From Ruminococcus sp. (GTDB taxonomy: Bacteria > Bacillota > Clostridia > Oscillospirales > Acutalibacteraceae): 64,000 nucleotides of DNA. The stretch covers positions 1 through 64,000 of the forward strand of contig JAFTYK010000038.1 in NCBI GenBank assembly GCA_017464765.1, written 5' to 3'. The notes under the pieces were generated by a model. It was not told the origin of the DNA. It saw nothing but the letters and a program-made list of their open reading frames with translations, and did no database searches. The translations under genes were made by a program, and so were the position numbers. The first letter of the stretch is position 1; every line of letters begins with the position of its first letter. This document shows positions 8,630-16,620 of this stretch, in pieces.

Positions 8630-9043
8630 ATGTTCAGAAATTTTATGTATAAGATAGCCCAGTTTATGCAGGGACGTTATGGCAACGATAAGCTTAACAC
8701 ATTTTTACTCGTTGTAACAGCCATACTTTACGTTATCAATCTTTTTGTGCGCACACCATGGTTTTTTATCGTTATGATGATTCCTGTGGGTTTGTATATT
8801 TTCAGAGCGCTTTCCAAAAATATCAACAAACGTCTTTACGAAAACCGTATTTATGAGAACATTTATAACACGGTAGTTAACTTTTTTAAACGTCAGTATT
8901 TTAAAATCCGTGATTTTAAAACCCACCGCTACGTTAAATGTCCTTACTGTAAATCTCAGCTAAGACTCAAAAAGCGTACCGGAAACCAGACTATTCACTG
9001 TCCGAGATGTAACGAGGACTTCAAAAAGAATATACTGTTCTAA
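8630..9043 (+). CDS. Small membrane protein with C-terminal zinc ribbon
   Basis: The product has 137 residues. Two hydrophobic segments (about 24-39 and 44-60) form a hairpin in the membrane, followed by a basic helix. At the C-terminus CPYC (about 104-107) and CPRC (about 122-125) form a likely four-cysteine zinc ribbon on the cytoplasmic side. Proteins of this plan are common in Clostridia, but their role is unknown to me. It has its own promoter and a shared terminator. Confidence 0.8.
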   Translation: MFRNFMYKIAQFMQGRYGNDKLNTFLLVVTAILYVINLFVRTPWFFIVMMIPVGLYIFRALSKNINKRLYENRIYENIYNTVVNFFKRQYFKIRDFKTHRYVKCPYCKSQLRLKKRTGNQTIHCPRCNEDFKKNILF

Positions 9044-9060
9044 TCCTATTCTAAAGCTAA

Positions 9061-9085
9061 AGCACCTGATAATCAGGTGCTTTTA
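9061..9085. terminator. Bidirectional terminator
   Basis: AGCACCTGA/TCAGGTGCT with a three-base loop, flanked by AA and a TTTT tract. It lies between the convergent zinc-ribbon and ComEA-like genes. Confidence 0.8.
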
Positions 9086-9095
9086 TTCTTATATT

Positions 9096-9440
9096 TCACT
9101 CAACTGTTATTAGTGGACTTAGTCTTTTATAGTCATTTTCGCCTATTCCTTTGACGTTCACTATTTCTTCTTTTGTTTTAAAATCGCCGTGTTCTTCTCT
9201 ATATAGAATTATTGCTTCAGCTGTTGCCTCTTTTATCCCTGGTAAAGTACAAAACAAATCAACATTTGCTGTGTTGATATTGACAAGCTCCGTTTCATAG
9301 ATTTGTGCTTTGGCAGTAGTGTAGGCGTTTTTGTAGGAACTGTAAACGGAGGTATCGTAAATATTATACGCAACAATTATAATAACAAACACCAAAGCGA
9401 ACATCACCATAGCCTTGCTGCTTTTAAAAAACTCACGCAC
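9096..9440 (-). CDS. ComEA-like helix-hairpin-helix protein
   Basis: The product has about 114 residues. A GTG at 9440 is preferred because GGGAG lies eight bases upstream; another GTG at 9449 overlaps that site. A single N-terminal membrane helix is followed by a tandem helix-hairpin-helix: NINTANVDLFCTLPGIKEATAEAII and VNVKGIGENDYKRL. This is the DNA-binding module of ComEA, which holds incoming DNA at the outer face of the membrane during transformation. No comEB/comEC neighbour is present, and the SLBB part of full ComEA is missing, so a competence role is only suggested. Confidence 0.8.
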   Translation of the reverse strand: MREFFKSSKAMVMFALVFVIIIVAYNIYDTSVYSSYKNAYTTAKAQIYETELVNINTANVDLFCTLPGIKEATAEAIILYREEHGDFKTKEEIVNVKGIGENDYKRLSPLITVE

Positions 9441-9525
9441 TCTATTCACTCCCTTACTCTATACTGATTATATAGTATTGCTAATAAAATGACAATAAAT
9501 ATCAAAAAATACTAATCTTTTTACA

Positions 9526-9554
9526 TTGACTTTAAATTTAAAAAACACTAGAAT
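9526..9554 (+). promoter_or_regulatory. SigA-type promoter of the first MBOAT operon
   Basis: TTGACT (9526-9531), a 17-bp spacer, TAGAAT (9549-9554), 50 bp before the MBOAT start. Confidence 0.6.
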
Positions 9555-9604
9555 TAAAAAAGAATTATAATAGGTAAATTTGCGCTGACGAGAGGAGGAG
9601 TTTT

Positions 9605-11002
9605 ATGGTTTTTTCAAGTTTACTGTTTTTATTTATGTATTTGCCGATTGTACTGATGATTTATTATGCAGTGCCGCTGAAATTTCGTAACCTTTTTCTG
9701 TTTTTTGCTAACTTAGTTTTCTACGGTTGGGGCGAACCGATTTATGTCACACTTATGCTGTTCTCTACTGTCGTCGACTACACATGCGGTTACTTCATCG
9801 ACAAATATCGCACTAAAAACAAAAAAATCGCTAAAACTTTCCTTATCGCGTCAGTCTGTATAAACCTAGGACTTTTAGGATTCTTCAAGTATGCAGGCTT
9901 TATCACCGATACTTTGAACGCGATCCCCTTTTTCTCACTACCATCTATCGAAGTTCCTCTGCCTATCGGTATCAGCTTCTACACTTTCCAGACGATGTCC
10001 TACTCTATTGACGTTTATCGCAACGATGCGCCGGTACAGAAAAACATCATCACTTTCGGAACGTACGTAGCGCTTTTTCCTCAGCTTATCGCAGGTCCTA
10101 TCGTAAGATATAAGGACATAGCATATCAGCTCGACCATAGAAAAGAAACGCTCTCGGATTTCACAAAGGGTGTAAGGCTTTTCTGCATTGGTCTTGCTAA
10201 AAAAGTTCTTATTGCTAACCAGATGGGTCTTATGTGGGATCAGATTAGAGAATCAGGTGAAGTTAACGGTTGGCTTGGTTCTCTTATAGGAATTATCGGC
10301 TATACTTTCCAGATTTACTTTGACTTCTCAGGCTACTCGGATATGGCATGCGGTCTTGGTAATATGTTCGGTTTCGAGTTCCTCAAGAATTTCGACTATC
10401 CATACGTTTCGAAATCTATCACAGAGTTTTGGCGTAGATGGCATATTTCGCTGGGTACTTGGTTTAGAGAATATGTTTACATTCCACTCGGCGGCAACCG
10501 AAAGGGTGTGTTCCGCCAGATAGTAAACCTGCTAATCGTATGGTTTTTGACAGGTTTTTGGCACGGTGCTTCGTACAACTTCATTTTATGGGGTCTTTTC
10601 TACGGAGTTATCCTTATCATCGAGAAGTTTATTCTCAAAAAGTGGCTCGATAAAGCTCCGAGCTTTGTACAGCATCTTTACGCTTTACCACTTATAGTAT
10701 TCGGCTGGGTTATCTTCTATTTCACCGATTTTGCAGAACTTGGAGATTTCATCGTTCAGTTATTCTCATTCTCAGGAATAGTTATCGGACAGTCAGCTCT
10801 ATCTACAACAATTTCATTCTTACCTCTTATCGTGATTGCAGCTATAGCTTCAACTCCGCTTATGGCTAAACTTCACGGTAAAATCAGAAGTCGGAAAGTT
10901 AAAATTATCGTTGATACAGTTTTCTGTGTTTTCGTACTTTTTGTTTGCACAGCTTCTCTTGTTAACCAGAGCTACAATCCATTCTTATATTTCAGATTCT
11001 AA
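9605..11002 (+). CDS. MBOAT-family O-acyltransferase (AlgI/DltB-like)
   Basis: This 465-residue polytopic membrane protein opens with MVFSSLLFLFMYLPIVL, typical of AlgI/DltB proteins. It carries FWRRWHISLGTWFREYVYIPLGGNR and GFWHGASYNFILWG; His320 of the latter is the invariant MBOAT active-site histidine. The family passes acyl groups, usually acetyl, across the membrane to an exported polysaccharide or teichoic acid. The gene for a DHHW/AlgX-like extracellular partner begins 20 bp downstream, so the two form an O-acetylation module. A near-paralogous pair lies at 45.9-48.8 kb. The polymer acted on is not identifiable. Confidence 0.92.
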   Translation: MVFSSLLFLFMYLPIVLMIYYAVPLKFRNLFLFFANLVFYGWGEPIYVTLMLFSTVVDYTCGYFIDKYRTKNKKIAKTFLIASVCINLGLLGFFKYAGFITDTLNAIPFFSLPSIEVPLPIGISFYTFQTMSYSIDVYRNDAPVQKNIITFGTYVALFPQLIAGPIVRYKDIAYQLDHRKETLSDFTKGVRLFCIGLAKKVLIANQMGLMWDQIRESGEVNGWLGSLIGIIGYTFQIYFDFSGYSDMACGLGNMFGFEFLKNFDYPYVSKSITEFWRRWHISLGTWFREYVYIPLGGNRKGVFRQIVNLLIVWFLTGFWHGASYNFILWGLFYGVILIIEKFILKKWLDKAPSFVQHLYALPLIVFGWVIFYFTDFAELGDFIVQLFSFSGIVIGQSALSTTISFLPLIVIAAIASTPLMAKLHGKIRSRKVKIIVDTVFCVFVLFVCTASLVNQSYNPFLYFRF

Positions 11003-11022
11003 ATTTTTGAAAGGAGCTTACT

Positions 11023-12162
11023 ATGAAGAAAGCGTTCAAGCATTTACCTACTATCGTCTTCATCGTGTTTATTTTCGCGATGACTATACTTTTCTTCGCT
11101 CTTCCTAAAAAACAATACAGCTCCTCAGAAAAGCGTTATTTAGCTGAGTTTCCTACCCTTACAGTAGATTCGTTCTTCTCAGGAGACTTTGGAAAAGATT
11201 TCGAAAAGTATCTTTCCGACCATACCGCTTTCAGACATTTCTGGGTAGGTCTTAACTCATACTATAATTATGCTTTAGGTAATCCGCTATCAAACGGTAT
11301 TTACAACTGTAAGGACGGCTATCTTATAAACGACCCACCCGCTGTTGACAGACTTGACTATAACGTTGAGGTTATGGCTGAGTTCGCTAAGAATTCAGGT
11401 TTGCCTTCCGCTATGATTTTAGCTCCATCAACAGGCTATGTAGCAAGCGATGTATTACCTAACAAGCACATCACTTACCACGACGACGAGCTTTTCGAAA
11501 GCGTTTCAGCCACACTCTCAAATAACGATGTTTCTTTTATCGACCTTAGAGAAGAGTTCAAAAGCGCCCACAAAAACGGCACACAGGTTTACTACAAAAC
11601 TGACCACCACTGGACAAGTGAAGGAGCATATCTTGCTTACTGTGCTTTAGCTAAAGAGCTAGGCTTTACAGCAACTCCCAAAGAAAGCTACGACATTTCA
11701 ACGCACAGTGATTTTTACGGCACAACCTACTCTTCGTCAGGCTTCTGGCTAAACGAAGCTGATAATATAGAAACATGGGAAAGTAATACTAACAAGAGCG
11801 GTGACTTCGAGGTTACTATTACTGACGGAGATAAAAAAATCACCTCCACTTCACTTTTCTTCACCGATAATCTAAAAGATGATGACAAGTACCCTGTTTA
11901 CCTTGACGGAAACCATCCGTACACTCTCATCAAAAACAACGCTAATAAAAACGGCGAAAAGCTTCTTGTTATCAAAGATAGCTTTGCTCACTCGTTAGTC
12001 CCGTTCCTTGCTGACCACTACGAAGAAATTGTTATGATTGATATGAGATATTATAAGCAAAATGTTTCATCTCTTATAAGTGAAAACAATTTCACAAAAC
12101 TGCTTTATATCTACAGTATTGATAACTTAGGAACGGATTCTGACGTCGCATGGCTTAAGTAA
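11023..12162 (+). CDS. DHHW/AlgX-like (SGNH-type) extracellular acyltransferase partner
   Basis: The 379-residue protein has an N-terminal membrane anchor (residues about 8-27) and an extracellular domain. The family signature is YKTDHHWTSEGAYLAY (around residues 190-205), equivalent to the Asp/His pair of AlgJ/AlgX-type acetyltransferases. The block LLVIKDSFAHSLVPFL near residue 325 supplies the serine motif. In such systems the MBOAT protein delivers an acetyl group and this protein transfers it to the polymer outside. The start has an AAAGGAG site. The operon ends at the strong terminator at 12176. Confidence 0.87.
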   Translation: MKKAFKHLPTIVFIVFIFAMTILFFALPKKQYSSSEKRYLAEFPTLTVDSFFSGDFGKDFEKYLSDHTAFRHFWVGLNSYYNYALGNPLSNGIYNCKDGYLINDPPAVDRLDYNVEVMAEFAKNSGLPSAMILAPSTGYVASDVLPNKHITYHDDELFESVSATLSNNDVSFIDLREEFKSAHKNGTQVYYKTDHHWTSEGAYLAYCALAKELGFTATPKESYDISTHSDFYGTTYSSSGFWLNEADNIETWESNTNKSGDFEVTITDGDKKITSTSLFFTDNLKDDDKYPVYLDGNHPYTLIKNNANKNGEKLLVIKDSFAHSLVPFLADHYEEIVMIDMRYYKQNVSSLISENNFTKLLYIYSIDNLGTDSDVAWLK

Positions 12163-12175
12163 TATACAAAAAGTT

Positions 12176-12201
12176 ACCCCGCATACTACGGTATGCGGGG
12201 T
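12176..12201. terminator. Strong hairpin terminator between convergent genes
   Basis: An 11-bp stem ACCCCGCATAC/GTATGCGGGGT with a TACG loop. The T tract is short (TTT on the plus strand, and a loosely T-rich run on the minus strand). Confidence 0.8.
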
Positions 12202-12213
12202 TTGCTGTTGCGT

Positions 12214-12906
12214 TTATTTTAATTTTGAGATATTCTCTCTTGCTTTCTTGATAACTCGAAGGTCGTTATCATAGGTGCATTTATTATGAACATCGTTTAA
12301 ATCAACCCAGATATATGAGTCAATTTCCTCTTTCTGCACCTTAACATCAGTTGAAAAAGTCTGCGCCATAAAGAACACAACACGCTTTTTGATTCTTCCG
12401 AACGGGCAGTAGTCAGAAACTTCTCTGAAGCTTTCAACGATTTCAACGTCCAAGCCTGTTTCTTCCTTAATCTCACGGATAGCGGTTTCGTCCTCGGTTT
12501 CACCCTTTTCGACATGGCCTTTCGGGAAGCTCCAATATCTTCCGTTGTGATTCTTGACAAGTAATACCTTGTGGTTATCATCGCTGACTTTATAGATAAT
12601 AATTGCACCGCAAGATTTCTCGTAAAGACAGTTAATAGACTGTAGCTCTACATTTCTCAAAGCACTCAGTCGCTCTTTAATTTCAGGCTCGTAGAAAATC
12701 TCACCCTCAGGAGCAACGATGCACTTTTGTTCTCCGTTTTTCAGAGTTGCAACGGCAATTACAACACCGCGCAGAAACTCATAAACAGGTTTCCTGCTGA
12801 TTATATACGAACTTACGTTATTAACACCTTCAGCACTTGAATAACCCGAGTAAAGTCCGTTACTTATTTCGCCGTAAACATTAACTCTGACCTTTTTTGC
12901 CAGCAT
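12214..12906 (-). CDS. Nudix hydrolase fused to a degenerate pyrophosphatase-like N-domain
   Basis: The product has 230 residues. Residues about 1-90 resemble the small inorganic-pyrophosphatase-like domain of Clostridia: K-x-V-x-V-x-V, then KPVYEFLRGVVIAVA, then KCIVAPEGEIF. The usual Asp-rich metal-binding segment is not visible. Residues about 100-225 are a Nudix domain with an intact box, GHVEKGETEDETAIREIKEETGLDVEI (split here for length: G-x5-E-x7-REIKEETG). Nudix enzymes hydrolyse nucleoside diphosphates linked to another group. The RNA or nucleotide substrate is unknown. The gene follows the DHHW-type gene by about 20 bp and is probably cotranscribed with it. Confidence 0.82.
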   Translation of the reverse strand: MLAKKVRVNVYGEISNGLYSGYSSAEGVNNVSSYIISRKPVYEFLRGVVIAVATLKNGEQKCIVAPEGEIFYEPEIKERLSALRNVELQSINCLYEKSCGAIIIYKVSDDNHKVLLVKNHNGRYWSFPKGHVEKGETEDETAIREIKEETGLDVEIVESFREVSDYCPFGRIKKRVVFFMAQTFSTDVKVQKEEIDSYIWVDLNDVHNKCTYDNDLRVIKKARENISKLK

Positions 12907-12929
12907 ACCGTCACCCCTCCTTTTCTTTT

Positions 12930-14123
12930 TTATAAAAGCGTTTTAATCGCGTCAACTCTACTGGACGCATTAGCGGATATTATATTGTTGACAAATAAAA
13001 CTTCATCAATACCGTTATCCTCACAGTAATCAACAAGACTACCCTGATAATATCTGTAATCAATAACGTGGACTTGTTCGTAATTTGCGGTGAGATACGG
13101 AACCAAAGCATTTCCGTATGATTCTTTTACTACAGCGATTTTCTTGCCGTTAGTGAGGTCCTGATTGTACTCGACGAACAGCGGACAATCACCCCAGATA
13201 AATGCTCCGTATGTGTACGGACCTGAAGTTGCCCCCTCGTAATAAATCGAGGTTTCGAATGGCTCCACTCCCATATATTCAGTACGCATAGCGTATGTAT
13301 TATAAGGGAAAGTCCAGTAGTGAACTGTGTCTAAATTCTCGTACAATCCACCGTCACAATAAAGAAGAGAACCTTCAAAACCCGAGGCCTGATTCTCTTT
13401 GCATACTTCAAGGTTTAAAACCTTCTGGTCAGTCTGTTCACAGAAGGTTTTGTACGCATAATACGCGCCAAGTCCTGTCCAATTGCTGTCAGTGTTGAAA
13501 TACAAATACTCTTTAAAGTGATCAGACAACTCGTTGTAGCAGTTAATCGGCTTAACGTCTTCTGTATAGCTTGTGTAAATAGTCTTGATATTATCTGCCT
13601 GCGAGTTTGTGTTAATCTTGTCTTCTTTTATGAGACGTTCAGGAACACCAAACTCAACGTGACTTGGAACAACCATATCGTAGACTGTAACATCTTCACC
13701 AAGCTCATACTTGAACTCTGAAATACAATCAGCATAGGCTTTAGCGGAAGTTTCATCACCTGTGAACAGCTCATAAGCAGCTTTGTTGTAAATATAAACA
13801 GCGTTGTTCTGTGTAGAAATGTTTCCCTTTGCGTCTTTGTCATCAGGAATGCTCGGTTTATTGAAAGTTAAATCAACCGGTGCTTCAGTAGGAGCAATAG
13901 TCGCTGCGACAGTTTCCTGTACTTCCTCTTTACCGATATTAAAAATCGCTTTAATTCCCAGAACAATCAGCGTAATAATAAGTATCAAAGTAAGAAGCAT
14001 AATGCCAACGATAGTAACACGTCTGGCAAAAAGCTTTTTCTTTCTCAACTTTTCACGCTCTAAGACACGTCTTGCGTTACGTCGCTCTACATACGCTTTG
14101 TCTTCGTTGAAATCGTAATCCAT
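12930..14123 (-). CDS. DHHW/AlgX-like membrane-anchored protein with altered motif
   Basis: The product has 397 residues from the start MDYDFNEDK, behind AAGGAGGAG. A basic cytoplasmic segment rich in Arg and Lys is followed by one membrane helix (about 42-62) and a Thr/Pro linker. The extracellular domain ends with KIAVVKESYGNALVPYL, the same serine-motif position as in the DHHW proteins. The signature Asp-His-His-Trp is replaced by DSNWTGLGAYYAY, so the key histidine is Asn here. No MBOAT gene is adjacent. It may be a divergent acyltransferase or a non-catalytic binding partner of the module at 9.6 kb. Confidence 0.72.
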   Translation of the reverse strand: MDYDFNEDKAYVERRNARRVLEREKLRKKKLFARRVTIVGIMLLTLILIITLIVLGIKAIFNIGKEEVQETVAATIAPTEAPVDLTFNKPSIPDDKDAKGNISTQNNAVYIYNKAAYELFTGDETSAKAYADCISEFKYELGEDVTVYDMVVPSHVEFGVPERLIKEDKINTNSQADNIKTIYTSYTEDVKPINCYNELSDHFKEYLYFNTDSNWTGLGAYYAYKTFCEQTDQKVLNLEVCKENQASGFEGSLLYCDGGLYENLDTVHYWTFPYNTYAMRTEYMGVEPFETSIYYEGATSGPYTYGAFIWGDCPLFVEYNQDLTNGKKIAVVKESYGNALVPYLTANYEQVHVIDYRYYQGSLVDYCEDNGIDEVLFVNNIISANASSRVDAIKTLL

Positions 14124-14272
14124 CGTTAGCTCCTCCTTATCTGAAAATAAAAACACACACTACATTATAATACAAAACTAAATTTTATACAACAAAAACT
14201 TTCATAAATCTGCTCTTTTCCTGAAATTTTCACTATTTTTCTCCTAGAAAACAGCTGTAGCACTCAATTTTG

Positions 14273-14301
14273 TTGCAAATTCGCCCAATATATGTTACTA
14301 T
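14273..14301 (+). promoter_or_regulatory. SigA-type promoter of the aminotransferase-trpS unit
   Basis: TTGCAA (14273-14278), a 17-bp spacer, TACTAT (14296-14301). Confidence 0.55.
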
Positions 14302-14332
14302 AAATTTTAGTTTATTTTAGAAGGTGAGTCTT

Positions 14333-15526
14333 TTGACATACAATTTTTCAGACAAAGTATTAGCTTTAAAACCAAACGCAATCAGAGAAATCTTAAAGAG
14401 TGCTTCTGATCCGGGTGTTATCTCTCTTTCAGCAGGCAACCCTGCTCCTGATGCTTTCCCGGTAGACGCTATCAAAGAAATCTCCGAAAATCTGTTAAAT
14501 GAAAATCCTATCGGTGTTCTCCAGTATGGTATTTCTGACGGCTACACACCACTTAGAGAAACTTTAAAATCATACCTTAAAGCTGAGCTTGACGTTATCA
14601 AAGAGGACGATGAACTCATCATCGTTTCAGGCGCTCAGCAGGTAATGGATATTGCCGCTAAAACGTTCTTAAATGAGAAAGATGTCCTTATATGTGAGGC
14701 TCCTTCGTTCGTAGGCGCGCTGAATACTTTCAGAAGCTACAACGTTGAGCTTGTCGGTGTTACTGTTGAAAAAGACGGTATGAATATGGAAGAGCTTGAA
14801 GAAAAGCTCATAAATTATCCTAACACAAAGCTTATTTACACTATTCCGAATTTCCAGAACCCATCTGGCGTTACAATGAGTTTAGAAAAACGCAAGAAAC
14901 TCTACGAACTTGCCAAAAAGTACGGTGTTCTTATCATCGAAGATAACCCTTACGGAGATTTGAGATACTCTGGCGAAGATGTTCCTTGTATTAAGAGCTT
15001 TGACACAGATGGGATTGTAATCTACTCAGGTTCATTCTCAAAGGTTGTAGCGCCTGGTATAAGAGCAGGCTATATGGTAGCAAATAAAGCTGCTATGGCT
15101 AAGATGATTGTCTGCAAACAGGGTCAGGACGTTCACACCGCTATGTGGTCACAGATGGTATGTAACGAGTTTATGACTAAGTACGACTTCAAGGGTCATT
15201 TACAGATGTTAAGAGATTTATACACTAAGAAAGCTAACCTCTGTATGGATTTACTCGACGAGTACGTTGTGCCAACGGGCATTACATACAACAAAATCGA
15301 GGGTGGACTTTTCATCTGGTGTACTCTTCCAAAGAATGTTGATATGCTTGCTTTCTGCAAAGCTTTAACACAGCGCAAAGTTTGCGTGGTACCTGGTAAT
15401 GCTTTCCTCACTGACAGCGCACTTCCTTGTGATTCATTCAGAATCAACTTCTCAACTCCGTCCGACGAAGACTTAACAAACGGTATTAAAATCATCGGCG
15501 AAGTAGCTAAAGAATTTATTAAGTAA
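14333..15526 (+). CDS. PLP-dependent class I/II aminotransferase (2-aminoadipate/MocR-type, no HTH)
   Basis: The product has 397 residues from a TTG start. The purine run AAGGTGAG sits six bases before this TTG, whereas the GTG nine bases upstream lies inside that ribosome site. The fold-type I signature YSGSFSKVVAPGIRAGYM contains the PLP lysine (Lys237). SAGNPAPDAFP near the N-terminus and NPYGDLRY are typical of the LysN/aromatic/2-aminoadipate subgroup. The exact amino acid is not determinable. trpS follows after 24 bp, suggesting a shared transcript, although a functional link is unclear. Confidence 0.85.
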   Translation: MTYNFSDKVLALKPNAIREILKSASDPGVISLSAGNPAPDAFPVDAIKEISENLLNENPIGVLQYGISDGYTPLRETLKSYLKAELDVIKEDDELIIVSGAQQVMDIAAKTFLNEKDVLICEAPSFVGALNTFRSYNVELVGVTVEKDGMNMEELEEKLINYPNTKLIYTIPNFQNPSGVTMSLEKRKKLYELAKKYGVLIIEDNPYGDLRYSGEDVPCIKSFDTDGIVIYSGSFSKVVAPGIRAGYMVANKAAMAKMIVCKQGQDVHTAMWSQMVCNEFMTKYDFKGHLQMLRDLYTKKANLCMDLLDEYVVPTGITYNKIEGGLFIWCTLPKNVDMLAFCKALTQRKVCVVPGNAFLTDSALPCDSFRINFSTPSDEDLTNGIKIIGEVAKEFIK

Positions 15527-15550
15527 TTATAGAATATACAGGTGATTAAT

Positions 15551-16567
15551 ATGGAAACAACACAGACTCAGACTAAAAAGAAAGTCGTTTTATCCGCTAT
15601 TCAGCCAAGCGGTACTATCACACTCGGTAACTACCTCGGTGCTGTAAGAAACTGGGTTAAAATGCAGGAAAACGAAGAATACAACTGTCTTTACGCTCTC
15701 GCTGACTTACACACAATCACAGTAAGACAGGAAACAGCGACTTTCAGAAAGAATCTTTACGATGCATACGCTTCAATTTTAGCGTGCGGTATCGATACAG
15801 AAAAATCTCCGTTTTTCATTCAGAGCCATGTTCCTGCTCACTCACAGCTTGCGTGGATTTTGAACTGCTACACACAGTTTGGCGAGCTTTCGCGCATGAC
15901 TCAGTTCAAGGACAAGAGCATTAAGCACGCTGACAATATCAACGCAGGTCTTTTCACCTACCCTGTACTTATGGCAGGTGACATTCTTCTTTATCAGGCT
16001 GACCTTGTTCCAATCGGCGCTGACCAGAAACAGCACCTCGAACTTGCTAGGGACATTGCTACCCGTTTCAACGGTATTTACGGCAACACATTCAAGGTTC
16101 CTGACGGATTTATTCCAAAGAACGGTGCAAGAGTTATGAGCCTTCAGAACCCTACATCAAAGATGAGTAAGAGTGATACTAACGTTAATGGCTGTGTACT
16201 TCTCACTGATACTGACGATGTTATCATGAAGAAGTTCAAGCGTGCCGTTACTGACAACGATGCTAAAGTCTTCTACGGTGAGGGCAAGCACGGTATCAAC
16301 AACCTTATGTCTATTTACTCCGCTGTGACAGGTCTTACTTTCGAGCAGATTGAACACGACTTCGACGGTAAAGGCTACGGCGATTTCAAGACAGCTGTCG
16401 GTGAAGCTGTCGTTGCTGAGCTTTCACCTATTCGTAAACGCTACGAAGAGTTCGTGAAAGATAAAGCGTACTTACAGGAATGCTACTCAAAGTCAGATGA
16501 ATTTGCTAACCGTCTTGCACAGCGCACAATCGACAAGTGCATGAAGAAAATCGGCTTTATTAAATAA
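15551..16567 (+). CDS. trpS: Tryptophanyl-tRNA synthetase
   Basis: The product has 338 residues from the ATG at 15551, which has AGGTG at good spacing; an upstream GTG overlaps the site. The class I synthetase signatures are clear: PSGTITLGNYLGA (HIGH-type) near the N-terminus and SKMSKSD (KMSKS) near residue 200. The motif AGDILLYQADLVPIGADQKQHLELARD is characteristic of TrpRS. It charges tRNA-Trp in the cytosol. A strong terminator follows. Confidence 0.96.
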   Translation: METTQTQTKKKVVLSAIQPSGTITLGNYLGAVRNWVKMQENEEYNCLYALADLHTITVRQETATFRKNLYDAYASILACGIDTEKSPFFIQSHVPAHSQLAWILNCYTQFGELSRMTQFKDKSIKHADNINAGLFTYPVLMAGDILLYQADLVPIGADQKQHLELARDIATRFNGIYGNTFKVPDGFIPKNGARVMSLQNPTSKMSKSDTNVNGCVLLTDTDDVIMKKFKRAVTDNDAKVFYGEGKHGINNLMSIYSAVTGLTFEQIEHDFDGKGYGDFKTAVGEAVVAELSPIRKRYEEFVKDKAYLQECYSKSDEFANRLAQRTIDKCMKKIGFIK

Positions 16568-16584
16568 TTTCAAACATAAGAGAA

Positions 16585-16617
16585 AACCGCAGGGATTCTT
16601 CCCTGCGGTTATTTTTT
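16585..16617 (+). terminator. Terminator of trpS
   Basis: AACCGCAGGGA pairs with TCCCTGCGGTT, then ATTTTTTA. It is also placed to end the convergent GH13 gene. Confidence 0.88.
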
Positions 16618-16620
16618 ATC

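Noticed and set aside
12930..14123. Full DHHW acyltransferase
   Set aside because: The signature His is replaced by Asn, so I describe it only as DHHW-like.
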